Assembly (NCBI RefSeq): GCF_009720835.1
Contig: NZ_WNKZ01000037.1
Location: 1 to 55,161, forward strand
From: Pseudoduganella buxea
GTDB lineage: Bacteria; Pseudomonadota; Gammaproteobacteria; Burkholderiales; Burkholderiaceae_D
Length of the DNA stretch: 55,161 nt
Direction: 5' to 3'
Position 1 is the first letter of the stretch, and every line of letters begins with the position of its first letter. Of the stretch, positions 1 to 8,759 are shown in pieces. The position numbers were made by a program, and so were the translations under genes. The notes beneath the pieces were generated by a model. It did not search any database. It had not been told where the DNA came from and was given only the letters and a program-made list of their open reading frames with translations.

Positions 1-364
1 GGCGCGCGGCGTCGTGCACCAGCACGCGGTCATGCGGCGCCACGGCGCCCTGCATGGCGCGCAGGCCGTTGCGGATCGATTCCATGCGCGTGGCGCCGCC
101 GCAGCGCAGCACCGTCGCGCGCGCGCCGCAGTCGGCAACGACGGCATCGATATAGCCGTCGTCGACACTGACGACGACATAGGTGTGCACCACCAGCGGA
201 CTGTCGAGGAAGGCCTGCAGGGTGTGGCGCAGCATGGGGCGGCCCGCCAGCGGCAGGTACTGTTTCGGGCCTGCCGCGCCCATGCGGGCCCCGACGCCGG
301 CGGCAGGGATCAGGGCAAAATAGCGGGGAGCCGCGCGCGGGGCGGATTGTGTCGGATCGGTCAT
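1..364 (-). CDS. ispD: 2-C-methyl-D-erythritol 4-phosphate cytidylyltransferase (3' end outside window)
   Basis: IspD joins CTP and methylerythritol phosphate in the non-mevalonate isoprenoid pathway in the cytoplasm. The visible 121 residues carry the N-terminal nucleotide-binding signature ALIPAAGVGARMG at about residues 17-29, the PKQYLPLAG stretch just after it, and the family motif VHDAAR right at the window edge. The ATG at 364 gives the family's usual start, with a short leader before the glycine-rich loop. The gene lies downstream of a secreted HExxH protein and a NUDIX gene on the same strand. The catalytic C-terminal half is not in the window, so integrity cannot be judged. Confidence 0.93.
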   Translation of the reverse strand, partial: MTDPTQSAPRAAPRYFALIPAAGVGARMGAAGPKQYLPLAGRPMLRHTLQAFLDSPLVVHTYVVVSVDDGYIDAVVADCGARATVLRCGGATRMESIRNGLRAMQGAVAPHDRVLVHDAAR

Positions 365-417
365 GTTTGCAACCAGGGGCTGGGATCGAGGGTGCCGAGT
401 GCAGCAAAACCGGCAAC

Positions 418-1125
418 TTAACGCAGTGCGCGCGTCCTGACAAGCACCTTCTGGATCTCGCCGCCGCACACCTTGCCCAGCCGGGCGTATTCGGCCGGCG
501 AGTCGATCTGCGCCTGCACCGCTTCCACCTTGGCCATTTCCGCCTTGATGTAGGGCAGCCAGCCGCTGTCGATCTCGAAGGACAGGGCCGAACGGGCCGT
601 GCCGGCCGGCGCGTACAGGGGTTTGCCCTCGAAGCGCTTCGCCAGCGCGGCCGACACGGTCTTTTCCACCTTCGGCAGGTGCGCCATGTAGGCCTGCATA
701 TGGCGCATCTCGTGCGCCAGGATCTCGTTGTAGCCGCAAGTCCCGACCGGGAACTCGCTGCCCACGTACACCTTCACGGGCGCATAGGTCAGCTCCACGG
801 AGATCTTCGGCGCCACGCATTCGTAGCCCGTTACGGGGTCCTGCAGCATGGGGCCGGCCAGGCCGATCTGCACGCGCGATTCGGTGCGCGTCAGCCCCAG
901 CACGAACTGGTTGCGCGAGGCCACGCCCTTCATCGCCGTCAGCATCTTGTACGACAGCTGGGTATTGATGGTGTAGCCGTTCTGCCGGGCCGACAGCACC
1001 GAGATGGTCTTGCTGATCGAATCCTCGCAGCGCACCTGGAACGGCGTGCGGGCCGCCGGTGCAGCTTGTGCGGCGATGCCGGCAAGGCAGCCCAGCACGC
1101 CCAGCACGGCCCGCGACGGCTTCAT
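418..1125 (-). CDS. Secreted protein with HExxH zinc-protease-like motif
   Basis: This 235-residue protein begins with a clear Sec signal peptide (hydrophobic core, then AQAAPAA), so it is probably exported to the periplasm. It contains EILAHEMRHMQAY at about residues 137-149, which fits the zincin pattern HExxH, but I cannot identify a third zinc ligand with certainty. Several cysteines (one near residue 33, others around 120-135 and near 220) could form disulfides. The start lies one base after the NUDIX stop codon, so the two genes are probably cotranscribed. I do not recognise a named family; peptidase activity is inferred only from the motif. Confidence 0.75.
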   Translation of the reverse strand: MKPSRAVLGVLGCLAGIAAQAAPAARTPFQVRCEDSISKTISVLSARQNGYTINTQLSYKMLTAMKGVASRNQFVLGLTRTESRVQIGLAGPMLQDPVTGYECVAPKISVELTYAPVKVYVGSEFPVGTCGYNEILAHEMRHMQAYMAHLPKVEKTVSAALAKRFEGKPLYAPAGTARSALSFEIDSGWLPYIKAEMAKVEAVQAQIDSPAEYARLGKVCGGEIQKVLVRTRALR

Positions 1126-1126
1126 G

Positions 1127-1687
1127 TCAGGCCAGCTTCCAGTCGTTGCGGCGCAGCTTGTCGAGCCAGAAGGTGCCGATGATGGTCTTCACGTCCGTGA
1201 TGCGCCCCGCCTGGACCCAGTCCAGCATCTCGTCCAGGGTGGCCGTGAAGCACTCGACGAATTCGCCTTCGTCCAGCCGCGCCTCGCCCGCCACCAGGCC
1301 CTTGGCCAGGTACAGTTCCAGGTGCTCGTCCGAATAGGCGATGGCGTTGTGGATGGTGGTCAGGTAGTGCCATTCGCGCGCCGTGTAGCCCGTCTCCTCG
1401 ACCAGCTCGCGCTTGGCGCAGGCCAGGTGGTCCTCGCCCTCGTCGATCTTACCGGCGGGGAATTCGATGAAGACCTGTTCGTTCGGGTAGCGGAACTGGC
1501 GCTCCAGCAGGATGCGGCCATCGTCCAGCACGGGCAGGATGACCACTGCGCCGGGGTGGCGGATGTACTCGCGGTTGGTGATGCTGCCGTTCGGCAGCGT
1601 GACGCGGTCCTTGTGGACCTTCAGGAAGCCGCCGTCGTAGGCCAGGGCGCCGTCCACTTTCGTTTCCTTCAGGTGCGCATCGCTCAT
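1127..1687 (-). CDS. NUDIX hydrolase, ADP-ribose pyrophosphatase type
   Basis: A NUDIX hydrolase of 186 residues. The box is intact: it starts GKIDEGED and ends CAKRELVEETGY, matching Gx5Ex7REUxEExGU. The overall layout (beta-rich N-terminus, GSITNREYIRHPGAVVILPV before the box) is that of ADP-ribose or ADP-sugar pyrophosphatases, which hydrolyse ADP-ribose to AMP and ribose 5-phosphate. I prefer the ATG at 1687 over one 15 bases upstream because a GGAG ribosome site lies about 7 bases before it. It is followed at once by the secreted HExxH gene. The exact substrate cannot be told from sequence alone. Confidence 0.88.
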   Translation of the reverse strand: MSDAHLKETKVDGALAYDGGFLKVHKDRVTLPNGSITNREYIRHPGAVVILPVLDDGRILLERQFRYPNEQVFIEFPAGKIDEGEDHLACAKRELVEETGYTAREWHYLTTIHNAIAYSDEHLELYLAKGLVAGEARLDEGEFVECFTATLDEMLDWVQAGRITDVKTIIGTFWLDKLRRNDWKLA

Positions 1688-1739
1688 GCACGCTCCAATC
1701 AAAAAACGTCAGTGTAACAGCGCCGGGGCGTTGTTGCAG

Positions 1740-1775
1740 TTGCAACGGCGCCGGGGTCGGCGCTGGGTTCAGCGT
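1740..1775 (-). terminator. GC-rich hairpin after the nuo operon
   Basis: Just after the DUF2818 stop the transcribed strand reads AGCGCCG-ACCC-CGGCGCC, a strong 6-7 bp stem with a 4-base loop, but no T-run follows. It may act as a weak or Rho-assisted terminator, or protect the end of the long nuo transcript. Confidence 0.35.
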
Positions 1776-1782
1776 GGGGGAA

Positions 1783-2109
1783 TCAGTGGCGCTTGCGCAG
1801 GTAGCGGAAGACGAAGCCGGGGAAGGCCAGCACCAGGAACAGGCAGGCGCTGATGGCGTAGAACTCCCACGTTTGCGGGAAGACGGTGCCGATGCGCCCT
1901 TCCAGCGCCAGGCCGGCGAAGCCGACCAGGAAGTACAGCACCGCCAGTTCCGCGAAGCGCAGGATGAAGGGCTTGCGCCAGCCATCCGGGTGCTTGCCCG
2001 CCCCGCCTCGCAGCGGGACCAGGGCAAACACCTTGTCGTTCAGGAACGGCAGGTTGGCGCCGGCCAGCGCCAGGACAATCACCAGCCAGGCCGCAGCGCC
2101 GACGTCCAT
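1783..2109 (-). CDS. DUF2818 family membrane protein
   Basis: A 108-residue protein with about three hydrophobic segments, starting MDVGAAAWLVIVLALAGANLP and ending in a basic tail FRYLRKRH. It matches my memory of the DUF2818 family, typically found next to nuoN in betaproteobacteria. Its start codon overlaps the nuoN stop by one base (TGATG), so it is the last gene of the nuo operon and is probably translated by coupling. Its function is unknown; a link to complex I assembly or membrane integration would be a guess from position only. Confidence 0.85.
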   Translation of the reverse strand: MDVGAAAWLVIVLALAGANLPFLNDKVFALVPLRGGAGKHPDGWRKPFILRFAELAVLYFLVGFAGLALEGRIGTVFPQTWEFYAISACLFLVLAFPGFVFRYLRKRH

Positions 2110-3596
2110 CAGGAAGCGAGCGTGGTGCGCATCGCCGTGATGCACGCGTCCAGCAGCGGGCCGGGCATCACGCCCAGCACGATCAGCAGCGCTGCGTTCA
2201 GGCCCAGCACGACGTTCTTGTCCAGCGCGACCTTGATCGGCGCGGTGTCGACAGGCTCGTCGAACCACATCGTCTTGATGACGCGCAGGTAGTAGAACGC
2301 GGCCACCAGCGAGGCCATGACGGCGAACACGGTCAGCCACAGCTGGCCCGTGGCCAGCACGCTTTGCAGCACGGCCAGCTTGGCGGCGAAGCCCATCAGC
2401 GGCGGCACGCCGGCCAGCGAGAACATCAGCATCGTCATCACCAGGGCGAACCACGGCGAACGCTTCGACAGGCCCTTGAAGTCGGCCAGTTCTTCCGCTT
2501 CATGGCCGGCACGCGACAGCACCATGATCAGGCCGAAGGTACCCAGCGTCGTCAGCACGTACGTGATCGAGTAGTACATCGCGGCGCTGTAGGCTGCCGG
2601 TGCGTTGGTGCTGTCGCCGCCCGTGACGCCGGCCATCAGGCCGAGCAGCACGAAGCCCATCTGCGCGATGGTCGAATAGGCCAGCATCCGCTTCAGGTTG
2701 GTCTGGGCGATCGCCGTCAGGTTACCCACCACCAGCGACAGCACGGCCAGGATCATCAGCATCTGCTGCCAGTCGAAGGCCAGCGGCAGCAGGCCTTCCA
2801 CCAGCAGGCGCATCGTGATGGCGAAGGTCGCCAGCTTCGGCGCGGCGCCCAGCAGCAGGGTGACGCTGGTCGGCGCGCCCTGGTAGACGTCCGGTACCCA
2901 CATGTGGAACGGCACGGCGCCCAGCTTGAAGGCCAGGCCGGCGACGATGAATACGACGCCGAACACGAGGATCTGCGGATTGATCGAACCGCTGGCGATG
3001 GCCTTGGCCATGACCGTCAGGTCCAGCGTGCCGGTGGCGCCGTACAGCATCGACATCCCGTACAGCAGGAAGCCGGAGGCCAGCGCGCCCAGGATGAAGT
3101 ACTTCATCGCCGCTTCGGTCGACATCGAATGGTCGCGGCGCAGGGCCACCAGGGCGTAGGTCGCCAGCGACATCAGTTCCAGGCCCAGGTAGATGGACAG
3201 GAAGTTGTTCGCCGAGATCATCACCATCTGGCCCAGCATCGAGAACAGGGCCAGCACGTAGAACTCGCCGCCGAGCGAGCCGCCCAGCATGCCGCGCTCG
3301 TGGGTGTACTGGCGCGAGTAGATGAAGGTGACGCCGACGGTCAGGTAGGTAAACAGCTTGAGCAGGTTACCCATCGGGTCGGACACGACCATGTTGTAGA
3401 AGGTGTACGTGGTCGTGCCCGCGCTGAAATCGGCGAAGGTGAACCAGGCGCAGCCCACCAGGGCCAGCAGCGACATCGCATACGTGATGCCGCGCTTGGC
3501 CTCGGACAGGAACATGTCGATCAGCAGGATCGCCGAGGTGGCGACCACCAGGAAGATCTCTGCATAGATCGGGATCAGGTTGGGATTCTCGGTCAT
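2109..3596 (-). CDS. nuoN: NADH-quinone oxidoreductase subunit N
   Basis: Antiporter-like membrane subunit of respiratory complex I, 495 residues with about 14 transmembrane helices, taking part in proton translocation in the inner membrane. The family core is plain: KLGAVPFHMWVPDVYQGAPT at about residues 225-244 and the Lys-containing helix LKRMLAYSTIAQMGF near 300-315. Length is normal. It follows nuoM after 22 bases and overlaps DUF2818 by one base. Start ATG at 3596 gives MTENPNLIPIYAEIFLV, the usual N-terminus in this group. Confidence 0.98.
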   Translation of the reverse strand: MTENPNLIPIYAEIFLVVATSAILLIDMFLSEAKRGITYAMSLLALVGCAWFTFADFSAGTTTYTFYNMVVSDPMGNLLKLFTYLTVGVTFIYSRQYTHERGMLGGSLGGEFYVLALFSMLGQMVMISANNFLSIYLGLELMSLATYALVALRRDHSMSTEAAMKYFILGALASGFLLYGMSMLYGATGTLDLTVMAKAIASGSINPQILVFGVVFIVAGLAFKLGAVPFHMWVPDVYQGAPTSVTLLLGAAPKLATFAITMRLLVEGLLPLAFDWQQMLMILAVLSLVVGNLTAIAQTNLKRMLAYSTIAQMGFVLLGLMAGVTGGDSTNAPAAYSAAMYYSITYVLTTLGTFGLIMVLSRAGHEAEELADFKGLSKRSPWFALVMTMLMFSLAGVPPLMGFAAKLAVLQSVLATGQLWLTVFAVMASLVAAFYYLRVIKTMWFDEPVDTAPIKVALDKNVVLGLNAALLIVLGVMPGPLLDACITAMRTTLAS

Positions 3597-3618
3597 GAAA
3601 CTAGGGTCCTATCTGCGA

Positions 3619-5121
3619 TCATTGTGCAATGGCGAGCTTGCTCTGGGCGACATGCTTGAGCAGGTCGGCCACGGAGGTCTGCATCGTGTCGGTGAACGGC
3701 GCCGGATACAGGCCCATCACCAGCACCGCGATCGCCAGGATGCCCAGCATCAGGAATTCGCGGCTGTTGATATCGGTCAGCTCGGCCACGTGGTGGTTCG
3801 TCACCTTGCCGAAGATGACGCGCTTGGCCATCCACAGCGAGTAGGCGGCGCCCAGGATCAGCGCGGTCGCGGCCAGGATGCCCGTCACGAAGTTGAACTG
3901 CACGGCGCCCAGGATCACCATGAACTCGCCGACGAAACCGGAAGTGGCCGGCAGGCCGCAGTTGGCCATAGAGAACAGGATGAAGAAGGCGGCGAAGCGC
4001 GGCATCTTGTTGACGACACCGCCGTAGTCGGCGATCTGGCGCGAGTGGGCACGGTCGTACAGTACGCCGATGCACAGGAACATGGCGCCGGAGACGAAGC
4101 CGTGCGAGATCATCTGCATGATCGCGCCCTGGGTGCCCATGTCGTTGAACATGAAGAAGCCCAGCGTGACGAAGCCCATGTGGGCAATCGACGAGTAGGC
4201 CACCAGTTTCTTCATGTCCTGCTGCACCATCGCCACCAGGCCGACGTAGATGACGGCGATCAGCGACAGCACGATGACGACGGGCGCCAGGTAGTGCGAT
4301 GCGTCCGGCACGATCGGCAGCGAAAAACGCAGGAAGCCGTAGGCGCCCAGCTTCAGCATGATGGCGGCCAGCACGGCCGAGCCGCCCGTGGGTGCTTCGA
4401 CGTGGACGTCCGGCAGCCACGTGTGGACGGGGAACATCGGCACCTTGACGGCGAACGCCATGAAGAAGGCCACGAAGATGGCGATCTGCTCCGACATCGT
4501 CAGCGGCAGCTGGTGCCACGTCAGGATGTCCCAGCTGCCCGACTTGTTGTACAGGTAGATGGCGGCCACCAGGGTCAGCAGCGAGCCGAGGAAGGTGTAC
4601 AGGAAGAACTTGAACGCCGCGTAGACGCGGTTGGCACCGCCCCAGACGCCGATGATGATGTACATCGGGATCAGGGTCGCTTCGAAGAAGAAGTAGAACA
4701 GCAGGCCGTCCATCGCCGTGAACACGCCGATCATCAGGCCCGACAGGATCAGGAAGGCACCCATGTACTGGGCCACGCGTTCCTGGATCACTTCCCAGGC
4801 CGAGATGACGACGATGATCGTGATGAAGGCCGTCAGCGGCACGAACCACAGCGACAGGCCGTCGATACCGAGCGAGTAGAAGATATTGAAGCGCTCGATC
4901 CACGGCGCCTTCTCGACGAACTGCATGCCGTGGGCGGCATTGTCGAACTGCGTGAACAGCGGGATCGTCGGCAGCAGCGAGACGATCGAGCCGACCAGGG
5001 CCAGCACGCGCACCAGCCCGGCACGCGAGTCACGGCCGATCGCCAGGATGATCAGCCCGAACAGGACCGGCAGCCAGATCGACAGGCTCAGGTAAGGAGT
5101 GATAGTTGTTGTTGACTGCAT
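3619..5121 (-). CDS. nuoM: NADH-quinone oxidoreductase subunit M
   Basis: Second antiporter-like subunit of complex I, 500 residues, about 14 transmembrane helices. Diagnostic pieces are VPMFPVHTWLPDVHVEAPTG near residues 220-240 with the conserved Lys just before, and MKKLVAYSSIAHMGFVTLG near 305-323. The conserved Glu on the amphipathic helix near residue 145 region (PLTAFITIIVVISAWE) is present. It lies 25 bases after nuoL and 22 bases before nuoN. No truncation or odd residue was noticed. Confidence 0.98.
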   Translation of the reverse strand: MQSTTTITPYLSLSIWLPVLFGLIILAIGRDSRAGLVRVLALVGSIVSLLPTIPLFTQFDNAAHGMQFVEKAPWIERFNIFYSLGIDGLSLWFVPLTAFITIIVVISAWEVIQERVAQYMGAFLILSGLMIGVFTAMDGLLFYFFFEATLIPMYIIIGVWGGANRVYAAFKFFLYTFLGSLLTLVAAIYLYNKSGSWDILTWHQLPLTMSEQIAIFVAFFMAFAVKVPMFPVHTWLPDVHVEAPTGGSAVLAAIMLKLGAYGFLRFSLPIVPDASHYLAPVVIVLSLIAVIYVGLVAMVQQDMKKLVAYSSIAHMGFVTLGFFMFNDMGTQGAIMQMISHGFVSGAMFLCIGVLYDRAHSRQIADYGGVVNKMPRFAAFFILFSMANCGLPATSGFVGEFMVILGAVQFNFVTGILAATALILGAAYSLWMAKRVIFGKVTNHHVAELTDINSREFLMLGILAIAVLVMGLYPAPFTDTMQTSVADLLKHVAQSKLAIAQ

Positions 5122-5146
5122 CTTTTATCTCTTTTGCGTGTCGGTG

Positions 5147-7246
5147 TTAGGCATGCCAGAACGGCAGGAAATACACCAGGAAGCCCAGGATGCCGATGAT
5201 CATCACGAATGCGTAGTGATAGATGTAACCGGTCTGGCCCAGGCGTGCCAGCGACGAGAACCAGCCCACCAGCTTGGCGCTGCCGTTGACCAGGAAGCCA
5301 TCGATGATGGTCCGGTCGCCGACCTGCCACAGGCCGTTGCCCAGCACGCGGGCACCCTTGGCGAACACGGCCTGGTTGAACGCGTCCATGTAGTACTTGT
5401 TGTCCAGCAGCGTGTGCAGGAACTTGAACTTGTCGTAGAACCAGGCGGGAACGCGCGGGTTGACCATGTAGCAGTAGTAAGCCGCGACCACGCCGCCCAG
5501 GGCCAGCCAGAACGGTGCCGTCATCAGGCCATGGATCGCCATCGCCAGCGGGCCATGGAACTCGGCCGCCAGTTCGCGCATCGCGTGGTGGCTTTCGCCG
5601 ACGAAGATGACGTTCTTGAAGAAGTCGCCGTGCAGCATCGGGCCGATGGCCAGGAAGCCGATGATCACCGAAGGAATCGCCAGCATCACCAGCGGGAACC
5701 AGACGACGAACGGCGACTCGTGCGGTTTCTCGCCCGGGGCCAGGCCGTGGTGGCCGTGGTCATCGTCTTCCTCTTCATGGTGCGCATCCGAATCGTGCAG
5801 CGCGTGCGGGTCGCCATGGGCGGCCTTGGCCGGCGCATGGTGATCATGATGGTCATGCGCGTGCGCCTGGCCGAAGCGCTCCTTGCCGTGGAAGACGAGG
5901 AAGTACATGCGGAACGAGTAGAACGCGGTGACGAACACGCCTGCCAGCACGGCGAAGTTGGCGAAGCCGGCACCGGCGATATGGGTCGCGTGCACCGCCT
6001 CGATGATCGAGTCCTTCGAGTAGAAGCCCGAGAACAGGGGCGTGCCGATCAGGGCCAGGGAACCGAGCAGCGACGTGATCCACGTGATCGGCATGTACTT
6101 GCGCAGGCCGCCCATGTTGCGGATGTCCTGGTCGTGGTGCATGCCGATGATGACTGAGCCCGCGCCGAGGAACAGCAGCGCCTTGAAGAAGGCGTGGGTC
6201 ATCAGGTGGAACACGGCGACCGAGTAGGCCGACGCGCCCAGCGCGACGGTCATGTAGCCCAGCTGCGACAGGGTCGAGTACGCGACGACGCGCTTGATGT
6301 CGTTCTGGATGATGCCCAAAAAGCCCATGAACAGCGCCGTGATCGAACCGATCACCAGCACGAAGGACAGCGCCGTGTCGGACAGCTCGAACAGCGGCGA
6401 CATGCGCGCCACCATGAAGATGCCGGCCGTGACCATCGTCGCCGCGTGGATCAGTGCGGAGATCGGGGTCGGGCCTTCCATCGAGTCGGGCAGCCACACG
6501 TGCAGGGGGAACTGGGCCGACTTGCCCATGGCGCCGATGAACAGGCAGATGCAGGCGACCGTGATGAGCATCCAGTCGGTGCCCGGCAGGGTCAGGGTGG
6601 CCAGCTGTTCGCGCTTGGCGAACACTTCCTGGTAGTCCATCGTGCCGGCGTAGGCCAGCAGCAGGCCAATGCCGAGGATGAAGCCGAAGTCGCCCACGCG
6701 GTTGACGAGGAAGGCCTTCATGTTGGCGAAGATGGCCGTCGGACGCTTGTACCAGAAGCCGATCAGCAGGTACGACACCAGGCCGACCGCTTCCCAGCCG
6801 AAGAACAGCTGCAGGAAGTTATTCGACATCACCAGCATCAGCATCGAGAAGGTGAACAGCGAAATATAGGAGAAGAAGCGGTTGTAACCTTCATCCTCAG
6901 CCATATATCCAATGGTGTAGATGTGCACCATCAGCGACACGAAGGTCACGACGCACATCATCATCGCCGTCAGCGAGTCGATCTGGAAGCCGACCACCAG
7001 GTCGATGCCGGCCACCGTCATCCAGCGGTACACGGTGCCGTTGTAGGTGGCACCGTCCATCACCTGCATCAGGGTCTGGAACGAAATGAGGAACGCGACC
7101 AGCACGCCCAGGATGGTGGCCACTGTCGATACCTTGCGGCCGGCCACGTTACCGAAGAACTTCGTGCCGAACAGGCCCGCGATCGCGGAACCTGCCAGCG
7201 GCGCAAGCGGAACGGCAAGAAGAAGGTTAGGGTTAAGCCCCGTCAT
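5147..7246 (-). CDS. nuoL: NADH-quinone oxidoreductase subunit L with His/Asp-rich loop
   Basis: Largest antiporter-like subunit of complex I, 699 residues, with the C-terminal lateral helix expected of NuoL. Core motifs are GWEAVGLVSYLLIGFW near residue 150 and AQFPLHVWLPDSMEGPTPIS near 245-264. Between transmembrane segments, at about residues 458-503, it carries a run of His, Asp and Glu (for example HAHDHHDHHAP and HHEEEDDDHGHHG) that is longer than in the E. coli protein and looks like a metal- or proton-binding surface loop. The start at 7246 is 37 bases after the nuoK stop. Otherwise the gene is ordinary. Confidence 0.98.
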   Translation of the reverse strand: MTGLNPNLLLAVPLAPLAGSAIAGLFGTKFFGNVAGRKVSTVATILGVLVAFLISFQTLMQVMDGATYNGTVYRWMTVAGIDLVVGFQIDSLTAMMMCVVTFVSLMVHIYTIGYMAEDEGYNRFFSYISLFTFSMLMLVMSNNFLQLFFGWEAVGLVSYLLIGFWYKRPTAIFANMKAFLVNRVGDFGFILGIGLLLAYAGTMDYQEVFAKREQLATLTLPGTDWMLITVACICLFIGAMGKSAQFPLHVWLPDSMEGPTPISALIHAATMVTAGIFMVARMSPLFELSDTALSFVLVIGSITALFMGFLGIIQNDIKRVVAYSTLSQLGYMTVALGASAYSVAVFHLMTHAFFKALLFLGAGSVIIGMHHDQDIRNMGGLRKYMPITWITSLLGSLALIGTPLFSGFYSKDSIIEAVHATHIAGAGFANFAVLAGVFVTAFYSFRMYFLVFHGKERFGQAHAHDHHDHHAPAKAAHGDPHALHDSDAHHEEEDDDHGHHGLAPGEKPHESPFVVWFPLVMLAIPSVIIGFLAIGPMLHGDFFKNVIFVGESHHAMRELAAEFHGPLAMAIHGLMTAPFWLALGGVVAAYYCYMVNPRVPAWFYDKFKFLHTLLDNKYYMDAFNQAVFAKGARVLGNGLWQVGDRTIIDGFLVNGSAKLVGWFSSLARLGQTGYIYHYAFVMIIGILGFLVYFLPFWHA

Positions 7247-7283
7247 GATGAACCTTGTCTGTTTATTATTCGAGGGTTAATAA

Positions 7284-7592
7284 CTAGCCTTTGAGGCTGT
7301 CGAGGTCTTCTACGTTGATGGTGTCCAGGTTACGGAACATCACCACCAGGATTGCCAGGCCGATCGCCGATTCGGCGGCCGCCACGGTCAGGATGAAGAA
7401 GACGAAGATCTGCCCGGCCGCATCGCCCAGGTAGTGCGAGAACGCGATGAAGTTCATGTTCACTGCCAGCAGCATCAGTTCGATGGCCATCAGCAGCACG
7501 ATGACGTTCTTGCGGTTCAGGAAAATACCCACGATCGAGATCGCGAACAGGATCGCGCCCAGGACCAGGTAGTGTGCCAGCGATAAAGTCAT
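7284..7592 (-). CDS. nuoK: NADH-quinone oxidoreductase subunit K
   Basis: Small membrane subunit of complex I, 102 residues with three transmembrane helices, homologous to MrpC of antiporters. The second helix has the conserved Glu in [17 protein letters not shown] and the third has the [14 protein letters not shown] stretch with its conserved Glu, both needed for proton transfer in known complexes. Its ATG overlaps the nuoJ stop by 4 bases (ATGA), showing tight translational coupling. Confidence 0.98.
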   Translation of the reverse strand: MTLSLAHYLVLGAILFAISIVGIFLNRKNVIVLLMAIELMLLAVNMNFIAFSHYLGDAAGQIFVFFILTVAAAESAIGLAILVVMFRNLDTINVEDLDSLKG

Positions 7593-8230
7593 GGTGCCTC
7601 CTTCGTTGCGGCAGCTTCGGCCAGCAGTTTCGCGTCCGTTTTCACCGCGTCCATCTTGACGATCTTCAGGCGGTCATTGCGCTTGACGCGCACGGCCTCG
7701 CCCGGATCGAAGTACTTGATGTCCTTGCGCTTGCGCAGGGTCAGCGCGACGGCGGCGACGATGGCCAGCAGCAGGATCACGGCGGCGATCTCGAACGCAT
7801 AGATGTACTGCGTGTAAATGAGCTTGCCCAGTTCCTTGGTGTTGCCGATGGTGCCGGCAGCTTCCGGTGCCTGGGGACCGGCCACGCCGTAGGTACGCCA
7901 CAGCACGGAGGCCATTTCCAGCACGATGATGCCGCCGATGATGGAGGCGACCGGCAGGTAGTTCCAGAAGCCGGCACGCAGCTTCTCCTGGTCGATGTCG
8001 ATCATCATGACGACGAACAGGAACAGCACCATGACGGCGCCGACATACACCAGCACCAGCACGATGGCCAGGAACTCGGCTTTCAGCAGCATCCAGATGC
8101 CGCCGGCCTGGAAGAAGGCCAGCACCAGGAACAGTGCCGCCGTCACGGGGTTGCGCGCCGTGATCACGCGTGCAGCGGCCACCACCATGATGGTCGAGAA
8201 CACGTAAAACAATACGGTTATAAAGTCCAT
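7589..8230 (-). CDS. nuoJ: NADH-quinone oxidoreductase subunit J
   Basis: Membrane subunit of complex I, 213 residues, five transmembrane helices in the first 165 residues and a charged cytoplasmic or periplasmic tail rich in Lys and Ala. The [18 protein letters not shown] segment near residues 55-72 is typical. I chose ATG 8230 over the TTG two codons upstream because an AGGA ribosome site sits about 8 bases before it. The last four bases overlap the start of nuoK. Confidence 0.96.
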   Translation of the reverse strand: MDFITVLFYVFSTIMVVAAARVITARNPVTAALFLVLAFFQAGGIWMLLKAEFLAIVLVLVYVGAVMVLFLFVVMMIDIDQEKLRAGFWNYLPVASIIGGIIVLEMASVLWRTYGVAGPQAPEAAGTIGNTKELGKLIYTQYIYAFEIAAVILLLAIVAAVALTLRKRKDIKYFDPGEAVRVKRNDRLKIVKMDAVKTDAKLLAEAAATKEAP

Positions 8231-8258
8231 AAACAATCCTGATCAGTTTCGGGGGCGA

Positions 8259-8747
8259 TCAGCGGTACGCCGCGTCGGCCGCGCGGGCGGCAGCAATGTC
8301 GCCCTCGTAGCGGTCGCCGACGGCCAGCAGCATCTCTTTGGTGTAGTACAGATCGCCGCGTTTCTCGCCGTGGTATTCCAGCACGTGCGTCTCGACGATC
8401 GAGTCGACCGGGCAGGATTCCTCGCAGAAGCCGCAGAAGATGCACTTGGTCAGGTCGATGTCGTAGCGCGTGGTACGGCGGGTGCCGTCGTCACGCTGCT
8501 CGGACTCGATCGTGATGGCCATGGCCGGGCACACCGCTTCGCACAGCTTGCAGGCGATGCAGCGTTCTTCGCCGTTCGGATAGCGGCGCAGCGCGTGCAG
8601 GCCGCGGAAGCGGGGCGACATCGGCGTCTTCTCTTCCGGGTACTGCACGGTGATCTTGCGCGAGAACATATATTTGCCCGTCAGCGCCATACCCTTGAAC
8701 AGTTCGGACAGCAGCAGGCTGCCGAAAAAGTCTTTTACTCGTTCCAT
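8259..8747 (-). CDS. nuoI: NADH-quinone oxidoreductase subunit I
   Basis: Peripheral-arm subunit that carries two [4Fe-4S] clusters (N6a and N6b) and passes electrons toward NuoB. In 162 residues it shows both ferredoxin motifs: [12 protein letters not shown] near residues 65-76 and [12 protein letters not shown] near 104-115. The N-terminal amphipathic region that anchors it to NuoH is present. The neighbours are nuoH (12 bases upstream) and nuoJ. Confidence 0.98.
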   Translation of the reverse strand: MERVKDFFGSLLLSELFKGMALTGKYMFSRKITVQYPEEKTPMSPRFRGLHALRRYPNGEERCIACKLCEAVCPAMAITIESEQRDDGTRRTTRYDIDLTKCIFCGFCEESCPVDSIVETHVLEYHGEKRGDLYYTKEMLLAVGDRYEGDIAAARAADAAYR

Positions 8748-8759
8748 TTTGCGCTTCCC

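Noticed and set aside
2364..5115. Long open frames on the plus strand opposite nuoN and nuoM (431 and 511 codons)
   Set aside because: They are shadows of the nuo genes in high-GC DNA: compositions rich in His, Gln, Arg and Asp, no motifs, and no ribosome sites. The minus-strand genes fit known families end to end.
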